The notes under the pieces: model-generated | Database searches by the model: none | Told to the model about the DNA's origin: nothing | What the model saw: only the letters and a program-made list of their open reading frames with translations | From: Chitinophagaceae bacterium | GTDB taxonomy: Bacteria > Bacteroidota > Bacteroidia > Chitinophagales > Chitinophagaceae | Assembly (NCBI GenBank): GCA_019695015.1 | Contig: JAIBAV010000158.1 | Location: 1 to 40,124, forward strand | DNA length: 40,124 nt | Direction of reading: 5' to 3' | Part shown: in pieces, positions 17,786 through 26,918 of the stretch | How the letters are laid out: each line of letters starts with the position of its first letter | Position numbering within the stretch: position 1 is the stretch's first letter | Translations under genes and position numbers: made by a program

Positions 17786-18472
17786 TTACGCTTCAATTAC
17801 AAATTTATAACCCACCCCCTTTACTGTAGTAATACAATTTAAGTTTAATTTTTGTCTAATTTTTCTTACATGCACATCTATTGTTCTATCACCAACAATT
17901 ACGTTTGCACCCCATACATGTTGTAGTATTTCGTTTCTTAAAAAAACTTTACCAATATCTGATGCTAATAGATATAGAAGTTCAAATTCTTTTTTAGCCA
18001 ATATAATTTCATTACCATTTTTTAGAACAATAAATTTTAATGGGTCTATTGTTAAGTTGCCAATATTTATTGCTTTAACTTCTTCCTTACTAATTCTTCT
18101 AAACAAAGCATTTATTCTACTAACTAAAACTTTAGAGCTAATTGGTTTACTAATAAAATCATCTGCTCCAATTTCTAAACCTTTAATATGTGTTTCTTCA
18201 TCGCTTAAAGCTGTTAAAAAAACAACCATTGTTTCTTTAAACATAGCTTGGGTTCTTAAAATAGTACAAACTTCAATACCTGTTTTTTTAGGCATCATTA
18301 TGTCTAAAATAATTAAATCGGGGTTTATTTTTTTGGCTTTATCTATTGCTTCATCTCCATTTTTAGCAGTATAAACAATGTAGCCTTCTTTTAATAAATT
18401 ATATTGTATTATTTCAATAATATCTGGTTCATCATCTGCAATTAATATTTTTTTTACATTTACATCTAGCAT
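17786..18472 (-). CDS. OmpR/PhoB-type response regulator, no adjacent kinase
   Basis: Two-component transcription factor of 228 residues. Receiver domain: acidic pair Asp13-Asp14 (LIADDEPDI), phospho-acceptor Asp57 (LIILDIMMP), Thr87 and Lys109 (GADDFISKP). DNA-binding winged-helix domain from about residue 130 with EFELLYLLASDIGKVF, the recognition-helix part GDRTIDVHVRKIRQKL and the closing VKGVGYKF. All activation residues are intact. No histidine kinase lies in the window, so it is an orphan, which makes partner and target unknown. The -7-like element TATTTTTG sits on the same strand at 18496-18503. It is divergent from the 729-residue exported protein, which could be a target. Confidence 0.93.
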   Translation of the reverse strand: MLDVNVKKILIADDEPDIIEIIQYNLLKEGYIVYTAKNGDEAIDKAKKINPDLIILDIMMPKKTGIEVCTILRTQAMFKETMVVFLTALSDEETHIKGLEIGADDFISKPISSKVLVSRINALFRRISKEEVKAINIGNLTIDPLKFIVLKNGNEIILAKKEFELLYLLASDIGKVFLRNEILQHVWGANVIVGDRTIDVHVRKIRQKLNLNCITTVKGVGYKFVIEA

Positions 18473-18624
18473 AATTTCTACGCAATTTAATGCTACAAAA
18501 ATAATCTTCTAACATGTATAACAGCATTATTAATATTACCTAATTGTTATTTGTCATTAACAACTTATATAGAAATAGGCAAGTATAAAATATTTACTTT
18601 TGTGAAACATTAGAGCAAATTAGA

Positions 18625-20814
18625 ATGAAATTATTAGTTTCCATTTTACTTTTTATAACAACAGGATTTTCTTTAGCTGCACAAAGTTTTGTACCAACTG
18701 TACCAATACCAATGCCACAAGTACCAACCATGCGTCAGTTAAATCATGATATTATTGATAAAAGCCAAAAACTTATAACAAGTTTAGATGGAAAAGATGA
18801 TGGAGTTTTTACTGTAAGTGTTAGTGATTCTTTAAACCAAATTACTAATGATGCTTTGCAAATTATAGTAGATAATATGCAGGCCGAAATTGAATTAAAT
18901 AAATTAATTGATGAAAATAACAAATACAAATGGCTACGCAGTTTAAACGATATGCTCTCCTCCTTTATATCTGGCTATAGAGTAAAACTTTTTAAAGGAA
19001 ATATTTTATACAATTTAATTATTAGTTATAAAGAAGCAATTGAACTTGAATGGAAAAATGAATCGATAAAACCAATTGTTGAAAGAAATATTTTTGAAAT
19101 TGGTGAAATACTAATTAAAAATTTTGCACTAAAAAATAATGTTGGTGTTGCAGAGAGTGAAGATATTATTTTATTAAAAAGAATAGAAAGATACCCTCAT
19201 AGAACAATGAGTTTACTATCGCAAAACCCAAATGCATATTTTGCAGATAGTGTTATTGTAAGCCAGGCTTTTAAAGACCCTGAGCAACTATACAACTATG
19301 CAGCAGCACCAAATGCTTTAGGCCGAAGAATACAAGCATCTAACAACCCCTTGGTTAAAAGAATTGGTTTATTGGCTTTAATGAAAACCGGCAGAATGTA
19401 TTTTCCTTTTTTAGATAATTTATATCGAGAAAAAATTTCGATGGACTCAATTACTAAAATGTTGCACGACAGTTTAGGCTACTTTAAACTTTTAGTAACC
19501 ACACAAATTGATTATGCAAAAAGATTAAAACAAAATGATACACCATTGGTAATGAATGTGCTTACCAATAAATTAAAATCTAAAGCTGTTGAATTATATG
19601 TTAATCAAATAAATGCTTTACACGATGCTCAAGAAAACATAAGATTTGAATGCCTAAAACAACTATCGCCACAAGATTTATACTATGTTGCAGTTTTAGG
19701 CGAAGAAGAAATTTATACTAGCAGTTACCTGGGTGTTTATAAAAGAATTTTCTTAAAAATGAAACACCCGGTGGCAGATACTTTATTAAAATGGGTGGAT
19801 TATGATTATTATAAAAAGTTTATAAAAATTGCCGCTAACTATAATACACTAGACGATTTTTTAACAAGAATGAATAAAGCCAATGCAGAAAAGTTAATGA
19901 GAAACTTTGTAACAGGTTTAGAAAAAACTAAAACACTTGAAGATGCTGTAGATGTTGCTAACTCTTATGCAAGCATTTATAATAATAATATCAAGAAATT
20001 AATTTTAAATCAAATAGAACAAAACCTTTTACAAAGCGAAAAAGAACAAAACAAACGTGGGCAAATTATATACAGTTTACTAAATACCATTTTCTTATCT
20101 ATGGATTCATCTCAAAAAATAGATTTAGCCAGTAGATTAGGAATTAATGGAATTTACAAAATGCCAATTAGTAGTTTAAAAGACAGCACTGGCAGAATAA
20201 TTATTCAACAATTTTTTTATGGCGATAAAGATGGAAAAAGTGTTTTTAATTCTTTCTTTAAATATTACCATGCACCCTTATGGAAAAAAGTAGAAAAAGA
20301 AAACTGGGTAGAACTATATAGCACAAAAGGAGTTCCAATAACTATTTATTGCAATAAGCCTTTAGATAATGAACTAGATTTAGATTTAAAAGCACAAGAA
20401 GCTTTAGGAAGATATTTAGAAGAAAATGAACTGTACCCAACAGTTGTAATACACAGGGGCCATAGTTATTTTGTTGGGTCAACAATTGATCAACTCCCAA
20501 GCTCGGCAAAAGTAGTTTTATTAGGAAGTTGTGGTGGTTATCAAAGATTAAGTGATGTATTAGAAACTTGCCCTGAATCTCATATCATTTCATCTAAACA
20601 AACTGGTACTGGTACAGTAAACATAGGTTTAATTAATGCCATTACACATGATTTAAGGCTTAATAAAGATTTAAATTGGCCCTTAATTTGGAAAAATTTA
20701 GCAAAACAATTTGTAGGTGTTAGTAAAGAAAGGTTTGATGATTATGTACCACCACATAAAAATTTAGGTGCTATTTTTATCATTGCTTATAATTTGGCTT
20801 TACAAGTTGAATAA
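18625..20814 (+). CDS. Exported protein with putative clan CD peptidase-like C-terminus
   Basis: I do not recognise a named family for this 729-residue protein. It starts with a signal peptide (MKLLVSILLFITTGFSLAAQ), then a Pro-rich stretch (PTVPIPMPQVP) and about 550 mostly helical residues without known motifs. The C-terminal 150 residues look like an alpha/beta domain: a hydrophobic strand YPTVVIHRGHS ends in Gly612-His613, and 23 residues later a second strand VVLLGSCGG ends in Cys636; after it come SHIISSKQTGTGTVN and a helix. A His at the end of one strand and a Cys at the end of the next is the arrangement of clan CD cysteine peptidases (caspase, gingipain, separase, CHAT). The usual HG is HS here. 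The catalytic role is inference. A TACTTTTG -7-like element lies at 18595-18602; the RR gene is divergent. Confidence 0.75.
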   Translation: MKLLVSILLFITTGFSLAAQSFVPTVPIPMPQVPTMRQLNHDIIDKSQKLITSLDGKDDGVFTVSVSDSLNQITNDALQIIVDNMQAEIELNKLIDENNKYKWLRSLNDMLSSFISGYRVKLFKGNILYNLIISYKEAIELEWKNESIKPIVERNIFEIGEILIKNFALKNNVGVAESEDIILLKRIERYPHRTMSLLSQNPNAYFADSVIVSQAFKDPEQLYNYAAAPNALGRRIQASNNPLVKRIGLLALMKTGRMYFPFLDNLYREKISMDSITKMLHDSLGYFKLLVTTQIDYAKRLKQNDTPLVMNVLTNKLKSKAVELYVNQINALHDAQENIRFECLKQLSPQDLYYVAVLGEEEIYTSSYLGVYKRIFLKMKHPVADTLLKWVDYDYYKKFIKIAANYNTLDDFLTRMNKANAEKLMRNFVTGLEKTKTLEDAVDVANSYASIYNNNIKKLILNQIEQNLLQSEKEQNKRGQIIYSLLNTIFLSMDSSQKIDLASRLGINGIYKMPISSLKDSTGRIIIQQFFYGDKDGKSVFNSFFKYYHAPLWKKVEKENWVELYSTKGVPITIYCNKPLDNELDLDLKAQEALGRYLEENELYPTVVIHRGHSYFVGSTIDQLPSSAKVVLLGSCGGYQRLSDVLETCPESHIISSKQTGTGTVNIGLINAITHDLRLNKDLNWPLIWKNLAKQFVGVSKERFDDYVPPHKNLGAIFIIAYNLALQVE

Positions 20815-20827
20815 AATTTAAAAATGT

Positions 20828-21964
20828 TTATCCTATAGTTACTTCTTGTTTATACTTAACACCTCTTTCTAATAAATAGTTAATAATATAATTGTAACAA
20901 ACTGCATTTTTACCCACCAACTCTGGTGGAAAAATGCCTTTTTCTACAAACAAATTTTCTACTATTAAACATACTGCTGCTGTAGCTGTATAGCCTGTTG
21001 TTCTTGCCATTGACGATGTTTTGGTTGTAGCATTATATTCATCATATAAATTATATTCTACCTTTATTGGTTGGTCATTTTGTGTTCCAGAAATAATAAT
21101 TTTCATTACTGTTATTTCTTCTTCCTCCTCTCCTAACAACCATTCTTTAAATAATATTTTAGAGGTAAACTCAAGAGGTGATATTTTGGTGTTGTTTATA
21201 ATTATGGGTTCTTCATTAAAAAAACCTGCATCTCTTAAAGCAATTATTTTTTCAATATGGCCAGGATAACGCAAAGTTTTTTCTTTCATATTGGTTATAT
21301 GTGGCATGGTATAAATTAAACTTCTTAACCCATCAGAATTAAATGCTTCAAGAGTTCCAACACCATCCATTTCAATATGCTCTATATCCGACATGGCAGG
21401 CTTTACAACTAAATTTCCATTTTCAATATACCTTGCAGGTCGTGTATATTCTTCTATAACATCTATTGGCGAAAATGGAGCTTTGTAATTAAATGGCCAT
21501 TTTTTTATTTTGGGTAAACCGCCTACTAAACATTCAAAATTATTTATTTGCATTTGAGTATTTTGGTAGCCTACAATTATATTTCCCATTCCTGGTGCTA
21601 CGCCACAATCAACAATTGCAGTAACATTTTTTTGTTTTGCTAAAGCATCTAACTCTAATGCATTTTCTGGAAAAAAAGAAATATCCACAACGCTTTTTCC
21701 TGTATTTATTATAGTTCTCAAAGTTTTAAATCCAAGAAAACCTGGAACAGCACAAACAACAAAATTAAAATTTACAATACAGTTTGTAAGTGCAGTTTCA
21801 TCTGTAACATCAAGTGAAATTATTTGAATAGCATTATTTTTTTGCTGAATTTTATTAAGATTGGTTGAGTTAATATCTGCAACGGTTACAGCATATTTTT
21901 TAGATAAATCTAAAGCCATTGCACTGCCAACCATACCTGCACCAACAACTAAAATTTTCGTCAT
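20828..21964 (-). CDS. Saccharopine dehydrogenase-like oxidoreductase
   Basis: NAD(P)-dependent oxidoreductase of the saccharopine dehydrogenase family. The ATG at 21964 is chosen because MTKILVVGAGMVGSAMALDL puts the Rossmann GxGxxG right at the N-terminus; the longer frame adds eight unlikely residues. The protein then has 378 residues. Seen: acidic strand end VTVADINSTNL, FNFVVCAVPGFLG, GKSVVDISFFPENA, the IVDCGVAPGMGNI block, and a C-terminal substrate domain with EYTRPARYIENGNLVV and ARTTGYTATAAVCL. In known members the reactions concern lysine breakdown through saccharopine and aminoadipate semialdehyde; no other lysine-pathway gene is in the window. A TAATTTTG -7-like element lies at 21994-22001. 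It converges with the exported peptidase-like gene. Confidence 0.88.
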   Translation of the reverse strand: MTKILVVGAGMVGSAMALDLSKKYAVTVADINSTNLNKIQQKNNAIQIISLDVTDETALTNCIVNFNFVVCAVPGFLGFKTLRTIINTGKSVVDISFFPENALELDALAKQKNVTAIVDCGVAPGMGNIIVGYQNTQMQINNFECLVGGLPKIKKWPFNYKAPFSPIDVIEEYTRPARYIENGNLVVKPAMSDIEHIEMDGVGTLEAFNSDGLRSLIYTMPHITNMKEKTLRYPGHIEKIIALRDAGFFNEEPIIINNTKISPLEFTSKILFKEWLLGEEEEEITVMKIIISGTQNDQPIKVEYNLYDEYNATTKTSSMARTTGYTATAAVCLIVENLFVEKGIFPPELVGKNAVCYNYIINYLLERGVKYKQEVTIG

Positions 21965-22051
21965 AATTATATTTTGTAACTTGTTCAAGTTAGCAAAATT
22001 ATTAATAGCTTGAAGGTTTATAGAAAAAGAAATTGGAGTAAATAACTAAAA

Positions 22052-22453
22052 TTAATCTTTTACGTTAGCAACAATTTTAGCACCTGCCTTTTTAGCTGCT
22101 CCCATTACTTTAAAAAAACCACCTGTATAAGAAATTGTATCAGCATTAATTACAACAGAAGGAGTATCAATAAATGCTTTTACTTTATCTACTTCAACTT
22201 TTATTACTGAGTCTAAATTATTTTCAGGTATAACTGCCTGGCCTAAATAAATTTTATTTTCCTTATCAATACTAATTACAATATTTTGTTTAGCCTTTGT
22301 ATCGCTTTTGCCTTTAGGATTGTTTACTTTAACCACATTAGGGTTTGCCAATGTTGATACAATTAAAAAAAATAGTAATAGAATAAACAAAATATCGTTT
22401 AAAGCACTAGTGTGTAAATCTGGTTTCTGTCTTAATCGTTTTCTGATATTCAT
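22052..22453 (-). CDS. exbD: Biopolymer transport protein ExbD/TolR
   Basis: Small inner-membrane subunit of the proton-driven energy-transfer motor that works with ExbB and TonB (or TolQ/TolA). The 133 residues fit. After a basic cytoplasmic N-terminus (MNIRKRLRQKPDLHTSALND) there is one membrane helix ILFILLLFFLIVSTLA preceded by the conserved Asp of the motor at residue 20, then a periplasmic domain with IVISIDKENKIYLG and VVINADTISYTGGFFKVM. It is 29 bases after the exbB stop, so both form one operon. No tonB lies next to it. Confidence 0.9.
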   Translation of the reverse strand: MNIRKRLRQKPDLHTSALNDILFILLLFFLIVSTLANPNVVKVNNPKGKSDTKAKQNIVISIDKENKIYLGQAVIPENNLDSVIKVEVDKVKAFIDTPSVVINADTISYTGGFFKVMGAAKKAGAKIVANVKD

Positions 22454-22482
22454 AATTTTAATGCTTTATTTTTCTATTAAAA

Positions 22483-23175
22483 TTATTTAGTAGGCTCTTG
22501 TAAAACATCAATAAATTCAGAGCTTGCAGCCTCCATTTTATAAACTGTTTTATCTATTTGTGTACTTAAAAAATTATAGGCTAAATAGGCTATTAAACCA
22601 ATAATTAAACCAGAGGCACTAGTTACCATTTTTACATAAATACCACCTGCAATTGTATTTAATTCAAAGCCACTATTATTAATATTATAAAACAATTCAA
22701 TCATACCTACAATGGTTCCTAAAAAACCAAACATAGGTGCAATACCTGCTATTAAAGATAGAATAGATGTATTTCGTTCTAATTTATAAATTTCTAGTTT
22801 GCCAACATTTTCCATACTTTTTTCAATGGCATCAATTGGTTTACCTATACGTTGCAATCCTTTGTCAATCATTTTTGCAACAGGATTACCAGTATTTTTT
22901 GCCATACTTCTTGCAGCAGTAACATTACCAGATAATATATTATCTCTAATAATTCTCATAAAGTTATCATCTATTTTACCAGCTTTACGAATAGCTAAAA
23001 AACGTTCGGTAAAAACAAAAATGGTTGCAGCAAATAAAAAGTATAAAGGATACATAATCCAACCTCCTTTATTTAATAAATCTATCATTGAAATTTTATC
23101 TGCAGTATTAATAGCAGTATTCATTTTGTTTACAGAATCTGCTACATTCCCGGCTACTTGCAATAAATAAAACAT
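22483..23175 (-). CDS. exbB: MotA/TolQ/ExbB proton channel protein
   Basis: Inner-membrane proton channel subunit that powers outer-membrane import or envelope maintenance with ExbD. The 230-residue protein has three predicted membrane segments: about 40-57 (GWIMYPLYFLFAATIFVF), 140-165 (ILSLIAGIAPMFGFLGTIVGMIELF) and 180-205 (VTSASGLIIGLIAYLAYNFL). The middle block APMFGFLGTIVGM is the family hallmark. The cytoplasmic loop between the first and second segments includes ERFLAIRKAGKIDDNF. A candidate promoter lies at 23197-23226. In this window only ExbB and ExbD are present; the plug protein upstream is on the same strand but separated by a hairpin. Confidence 0.9.
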   Translation of the reverse strand: MFYLLQVAGNVADSVNKMNTAINTADKISMIDLLNKGGWIMYPLYFLFAATIFVFTERFLAIRKAGKIDDNFMRIIRDNILSGNVTAARSMAKNTGNPVAKMIDKGLQRIGKPIDAIEKSMENVGKLEIYKLERNTSILSLIAGIAPMFGFLGTIVGMIELFYNINNSGFELNTIAGGIYVKMVTSASGLIIGLIAYLAYNFLSTQIDKTVYKMEAASSEFIDVLQEPTK

Positions 23176-23196
23176 TTGTATAAATTTTGAGGTAGG

Positions 23197-23226
23197 CTAA
23201 AATACTCAGCATTACAAAAAAACAAA
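23197..23226 (-). promoter_or_regulatory. Candidate exbB promoter
   Basis: On the minus strand: TTTG (23226-23223), an 18-base spacer and TATTTTAG (23204-23197), one mismatch from TAnnTTTG. The start would be near 23190, a short distance ahead of the exbB ATG at 23175. Confidence 0.3.
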
Positions 23227-23273
23227 AGCCTTGTGAATAAAAACAGAAGTTTGTTATATTTTAAGATAGCTTT

Positions 23274-23297
23274 TGCACATTTACTCCTTCATGTGCA
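23274..23297 (-). terminator. Stem-loop downstream of the plug-protein gene
   Basis: TGCACAT (23274-23280) and ATGTGCA (23291-23297) form a perfect 7-bp stem with a 10-base loop, 18 bases after the plug-protein stop. There is no clean T run, so it may be an mRNA-stabilising or weak termination hairpin. Confidence 0.35.
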
Positions 23298-23314
23298 TAT
23301 TATCTATTGAATAA

Positions 23315-25723
23315 TTACTCAATAATTTTATGAATACTGATTAATTTGCCTTCTTCATTCATTCCTTGAATACTTAATCTGAATTTTTTAGTAACATCAT
23401 TATTAAAGAAGTTCAGTAACACTGTTCTATTTTGAGATGTAAGAATTACGTATGGGTTCCAATAAATAGTTGTTCGTATGTCTTTTTCTTGTCTCAGTTC
23501 TGGGTTCATATCATAATCTGGCGAATAAAATTCTCTTATAGCTGTATATCCTGCAATCCTTTTTTTATCCAGCCCTTTAAAATTATTTTCATTACTATTT
23601 TTACCTTTTTTGGTATAAACTGCAATTGCTCCTGCAGAGCCAGAACCACCCATACCACCAAAGAATGGAGGTTTAATTACTTTAATATAAGCCACATCGC
23701 TAACATAAATTTCTTGCAAAGTAGCAGCATCTACCAACATCTCATTTAAATACAAACCAGGTGTGCCACCACGCCATGTAATTTTTGGTGGATTACCAGA
23801 ATGAGTTATAGTAAGCCCTGCAATTCTTCCTGTTAAATAAGTTAATACATCTGATATTGCAGCACTATTTCTGTTACTTTCCATATCAAATTGATATGCA
23901 TCACCGCCTTGAAAAAAGCCTGTAGCATATTGTGCATCTAATTTATCTTCAGGCTTCTTAGTTTTTGTAGTAACCACTACATCATCTAAAGTTGTTGACT
24001 GGCTTAGTTTTGCTAATTTTTTCTGCTGCTCCCATAATTGTATTTTTTTTGCATTACCAATTGTGTCTTCTTTATCATTATAACTATACAAGCTATCTAT
24101 ATTAATTTTATTTTCTGAATTTAGTAATAAATTAGAAAAGTTAATTGCAGTAGAATACGATAAATCTTTGTATTTATTAAATTGATACATGACAGTTACG
24201 GTATCAAAAAATATAAAATCTTTTTGAACAAAGCTGCCATCTGGTTGTAAAGGAAGGGATAAAAATTTAGTAGCCGAATCTTTTGTTTTTACAAATACAT
24301 TTAAGCTTTGTGCTTGCCTTAATTGAGATGCATTTGCACCAAACACTTTACCAGCAACCGATACATAAGCAGAGTCTTTAGGGTAAGTAATTTCTGGTGT
24401 TTTATTTTGAGCTATATCCATCCATTTTAATTTTCTCCAACCATGTGTTTGCATTACTAAATCTAAAAACTGTTTAGTGCTATCTGCATTGTTTGAAAAA
24501 TAAAATAATGGGTTATAAACTTTACCTTTAATATCGCTTGTAAGTAGTAAAGAGGAGATAATATTTTCATCTTCACTTTCTGTTAATCCTGCATCTGTAA
24601 TGGCTACAGATATATTGGTAAGCATTTCATCTGGTATGCTAATTTCTAAATTATTTTTTGCCTTTTTTGTAGTGTTTGGTTTAAAAATTCTAGCATCTAC
24701 TAAAGATTCATAATTATCTGTTTTAACAAAAAAAATTCTTTCGGCTATAGGTAACCAATTTACATTAAATATAGTTATTTGTAAAACCCCTGTTGGTAAA
24801 TGAGCTATTGGAATTGGAACAGTAATATTGGTATTGTTTACCAATTTAACATTGCTTCTGTACACCATATTTTTATGCATGGTTGCAACTACTCTTAATT
24901 GCTTAAACTCATTTGTTGCATTTTCTTGGCGATGTAATTGTACATTTAGTTTATCATACTCTTGTTGTACCACATTCATTACAATTCCTTCTTCATTTGC
25001 AGTAGGTAAAATTGATTTGTACTTTGTATTCCATTCATCCATCCATTGTACATAGTAAGTTTCATTGGGTATTGGAGTTAATGTAAAACTGCCCATACCA
25101 TCGTGTACAGAGGAAATTGAATCTAAAATTTTACCTTTATTATTAAACAATAACCCTTTTATTTTTACAGGCTTACCTGTTTTTGTATTTGCTTTAAAGG
25201 CTACTACACTTTTAATATTGTTTACTAAATTTCCTCCTTCAGGAAAAAAAGTAATTGAAGTTTTTGGCTTTTGTGCTCTGAATTTTTTTGTATTTACAGG
25301 CTGAATTACTGGAATATTTTTTTTATAAATAAAACTGCTGTCAAAGTTTAGCATCCAGCTAGTATATGCTCTTAAAAAAATATTGTTAGAAGCATAATCT
25401 TTAGGAATAACAAACATTGCTTTTGCCGATGATAAAACAATTGGTGCCGTAATATGTTGTAAAACATTTCCAGCACTATCAGTAAATTCAGCATAAAAAT
25501 TTTTACTGGTATAACTTAAATCAATACCACTAGCTAAATAAGCTTTAAACCAAATAGTTTCGCCTGGCAAGTATGTAGTTTTATCAAAATGTATAAATAT
25601 TCTTTCTTCTTGAAAATCGGTAGCATACACTTTTAAAATAGAATCGGGCTGTGCAAATATGTGTTTGCTTATTAAACAAAAAGCAATAGTTAAAATGCAG
25701 GCAGCTAATGTTTTTTTAATCAT
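23315..25723 (-). CDS. Macroglobulin-like (MG2) and TonB-plug domain protein without a barrel
   Basis: Exported protein of 802 residues. Order of parts: a signal peptide (up to about residue 24, IFAQ); an MG2-like domain near 40-130 with EERIFIHFDKTTYLPGE and TIWFKAYL; several further beta-rich stretches (ITFFPEGGNLVN, GSFTLTPIPNETYYVQWMDEW); and, in the last 200 residues, a TonB-receptor plug domain (YLTGRIAGLTITHSGNPP, WRGGTPGLYLNEMLVD, VAYIKVIKPPFFGGMGGSG, GAIAVYTKKG). After the plug only about 90 residues remain, far too few for a 22-strand barrel. Such MG2-plug proteins are known in Bacteroidota but their job is unclear. It is upstream of exbBD and downstream of a TPR gene on the same strand, so a link to envelope transport is possible. 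Confidence 0.82.
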   Translation of the reverse strand: MIKKTLAACILTIAFCLISKHIFAQPDSILKVYATDFQEERIFIHFDKTTYLPGETIWFKAYLASGIDLSYTSKNFYAEFTDSAGNVLQHITAPIVLSSAKAMFVIPKDYASNNIFLRAYTSWMLNFDSSFIYKKNIPVIQPVNTKKFRAQKPKTSITFFPEGGNLVNNIKSVVAFKANTKTGKPVKIKGLLFNNKGKILDSISSVHDGMGSFTLTPIPNETYYVQWMDEWNTKYKSILPTANEEGIVMNVVQQEYDKLNVQLHRQENATNEFKQLRVVATMHKNMVYRSNVKLVNNTNITVPIPIAHLPTGVLQITIFNVNWLPIAERIFFVKTDNYESLVDARIFKPNTTKKAKNNLEISIPDEMLTNISVAITDAGLTESEDENIISSLLLTSDIKGKVYNPLFYFSNNADSTKQFLDLVMQTHGWRKLKWMDIAQNKTPEITYPKDSAYVSVAGKVFGANASQLRQAQSLNVFVKTKDSATKFLSLPLQPDGSFVQKDFIFFDTVTVMYQFNKYKDLSYSTAINFSNLLLNSENKINIDSLYSYNDKEDTIGNAKKIQLWEQQKKLAKLSQSTTLDDVVVTTKTKKPEDKLDAQYATGFFQGGDAYQFDMESNRNSAAISDVLTYLTGRIAGLTITHSGNPPKITWRGGTPGLYLNEMLVDAATLQEIYVSDVAYIKVIKPPFFGGMGGSGSAGAIAVYTKKGKNSNENNFKGLDKKRIAGYTAIREFYSPDYDMNPELRQEKDIRTTIYWNPYVILTSQNRTVLLNFFNNDVTKKFRLSIQGMNEEGKLISIHKIIE

Positions 25724-25750
25724 AGCTACTAATGGTTAAAATATAAAGAA

Positions 25751-26776
25751 TTATTTTTTGTAGTATTGACCTTGTGGAATTTTATATACTCTTGCATTCT
25801 GAAATTTTTTAAATGCTTCTGCTTGTTTATCATTATTTTTTATCCAAAGTTCATAAGCATCTGCATTGGCAACAGAGCCATAAAGCCATTGATTATATGC
25901 ATCAAAAATTCCTTCCTTTAGCATGTGTTGATAATGGTCAAATAATCTAAATGGAAATTTTTGTTGTTTGCCTTTAAACCAATCTAAAACAAATCTTGCT
26001 TTAATAGCCATTAAACTTTCAGCATTAATTCCGTTATTGGCTATGTCTTTACTATTGTTTAAGATAGATAATACAGCAGTTTCAAATCCACTGGTTTTTT
26101 TAGGAGTATTCTCTAATAAGTTACTATAAGCATACATTTTTTTATACGCCTCTAAAATAATTTTTTTAATTTCTTTTGTTCTAGCAGTATAGCTTTCTAG
26201 GTTAACAAAGTTTTCTCCATGTAAAGCAATCCACAGTAGTTCTGGATTTGGGTTTTGTGCATAATACTTTACTGCATTATAATAATTACTACTATAATTG
26301 GCATCTACTTCAATTCCTTTTTCCCATTGAACAATGGCATTATTTAAATCATTATCCATTGCTAATAGTTCGCCATATTCATTATAAATTACACCACTTT
26401 CAGGAAATTTTGCCAATGCTTTTTTATATAATTTTTTACACTCTTTATATTCAGCAATAGCCTTGTAGGTTAGGCCAAGTATTTGAAAAGATTGAACATC
26501 AGCATCTGGTCTATCAATAATAACTTTTCCTATTTGCATTGCATTGGCATAATCTCTTTTTAAGAAGTATAGAAATGCCAGGTCTTTTAAAATTTCTAAA
26601 TTATCTGGGTCTTGTTCGGCAGCTCTTTTTATAACCAGTAATGCATTGTCATAATCTCCTTGTCGCATAAATGTTCTAGCTGTTTCGTGCAATTCCTTTG
26701 CAGTTTGATTTGGTTGAGCAACCACTACCGTTGCAATTTGAAAAATTAATAAAACAGCTAAAACTATTTTTTTCAT
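25751..26776 (-). CDS. Exported TPR-repeat protein
   Basis: A 341-residue protein with a signal peptide (MKKIVLAVLLIFQIATVVVAQ) followed by tetratricopeptide repeats through about residue 165: TARTFMRQGDYDNALLVIKRAAEQDPDN, LAFLYFLKRDYANAMQIG, LGLTYKAIAEYKECKKLYKKAL and YGELLAMDNDLNNAIVQWEKGI (each part of a 34-residue repeat). The C-terminal half (about 180-341) is not obviously TPR and has no motif I recognise. TPR proteins act as scaffolds for partner binding; here the partner is unknown. It begins the leftward run that continues into the plug protein 28 bases downstream. The upstream 142-base gap shows no clear promoter. Confidence 0.82.
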   Translation of the reverse strand: MKKIVLAVLLIFQIATVVVAQPNQTAKELHETARTFMRQGDYDNALLVIKRAAEQDPDNLEILKDLAFLYFLKRDYANAMQIGKVIIDRPDADVQSFQILGLTYKAIAEYKECKKLYKKALAKFPESGVIYNEYGELLAMDNDLNNAIVQWEKGIEVDANYSSNYYNAVKYYAQNPNPELLWIALHGENFVNLESYTARTKEIKKIILEAYKKMYAYSNLLENTPKKTSGFETAVLSILNNSKDIANNGINAESLMAIKARFVLDWFKGKQQKFPFRLFDHYQHMLKEGIFDAYNQWLYGSVANADAYELWIKNNDKQAEAFKKFQNARVYKIPQGQYYKK

Positions 26777-26918
26777 GTATAATATTATTTTGGCCTTTGG
26801 TATTGTTTAGTTGAATTACAACTTATTATTTAATTATTAAAATATTTGCTCTACTAAATTTTTGGTTGAAATTTATAGAGGTGAGATAATATTTTAAGAA
26901 GTATAAATAAATTGTTTT

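Noticed and set aside
22052..23175. TolQ/TolR rather than ExbB/ExbD
   Set aside because: No tolA, tolB or pal nearby; the sequences cannot fully separate the two types, so the Exb names are by context and length.
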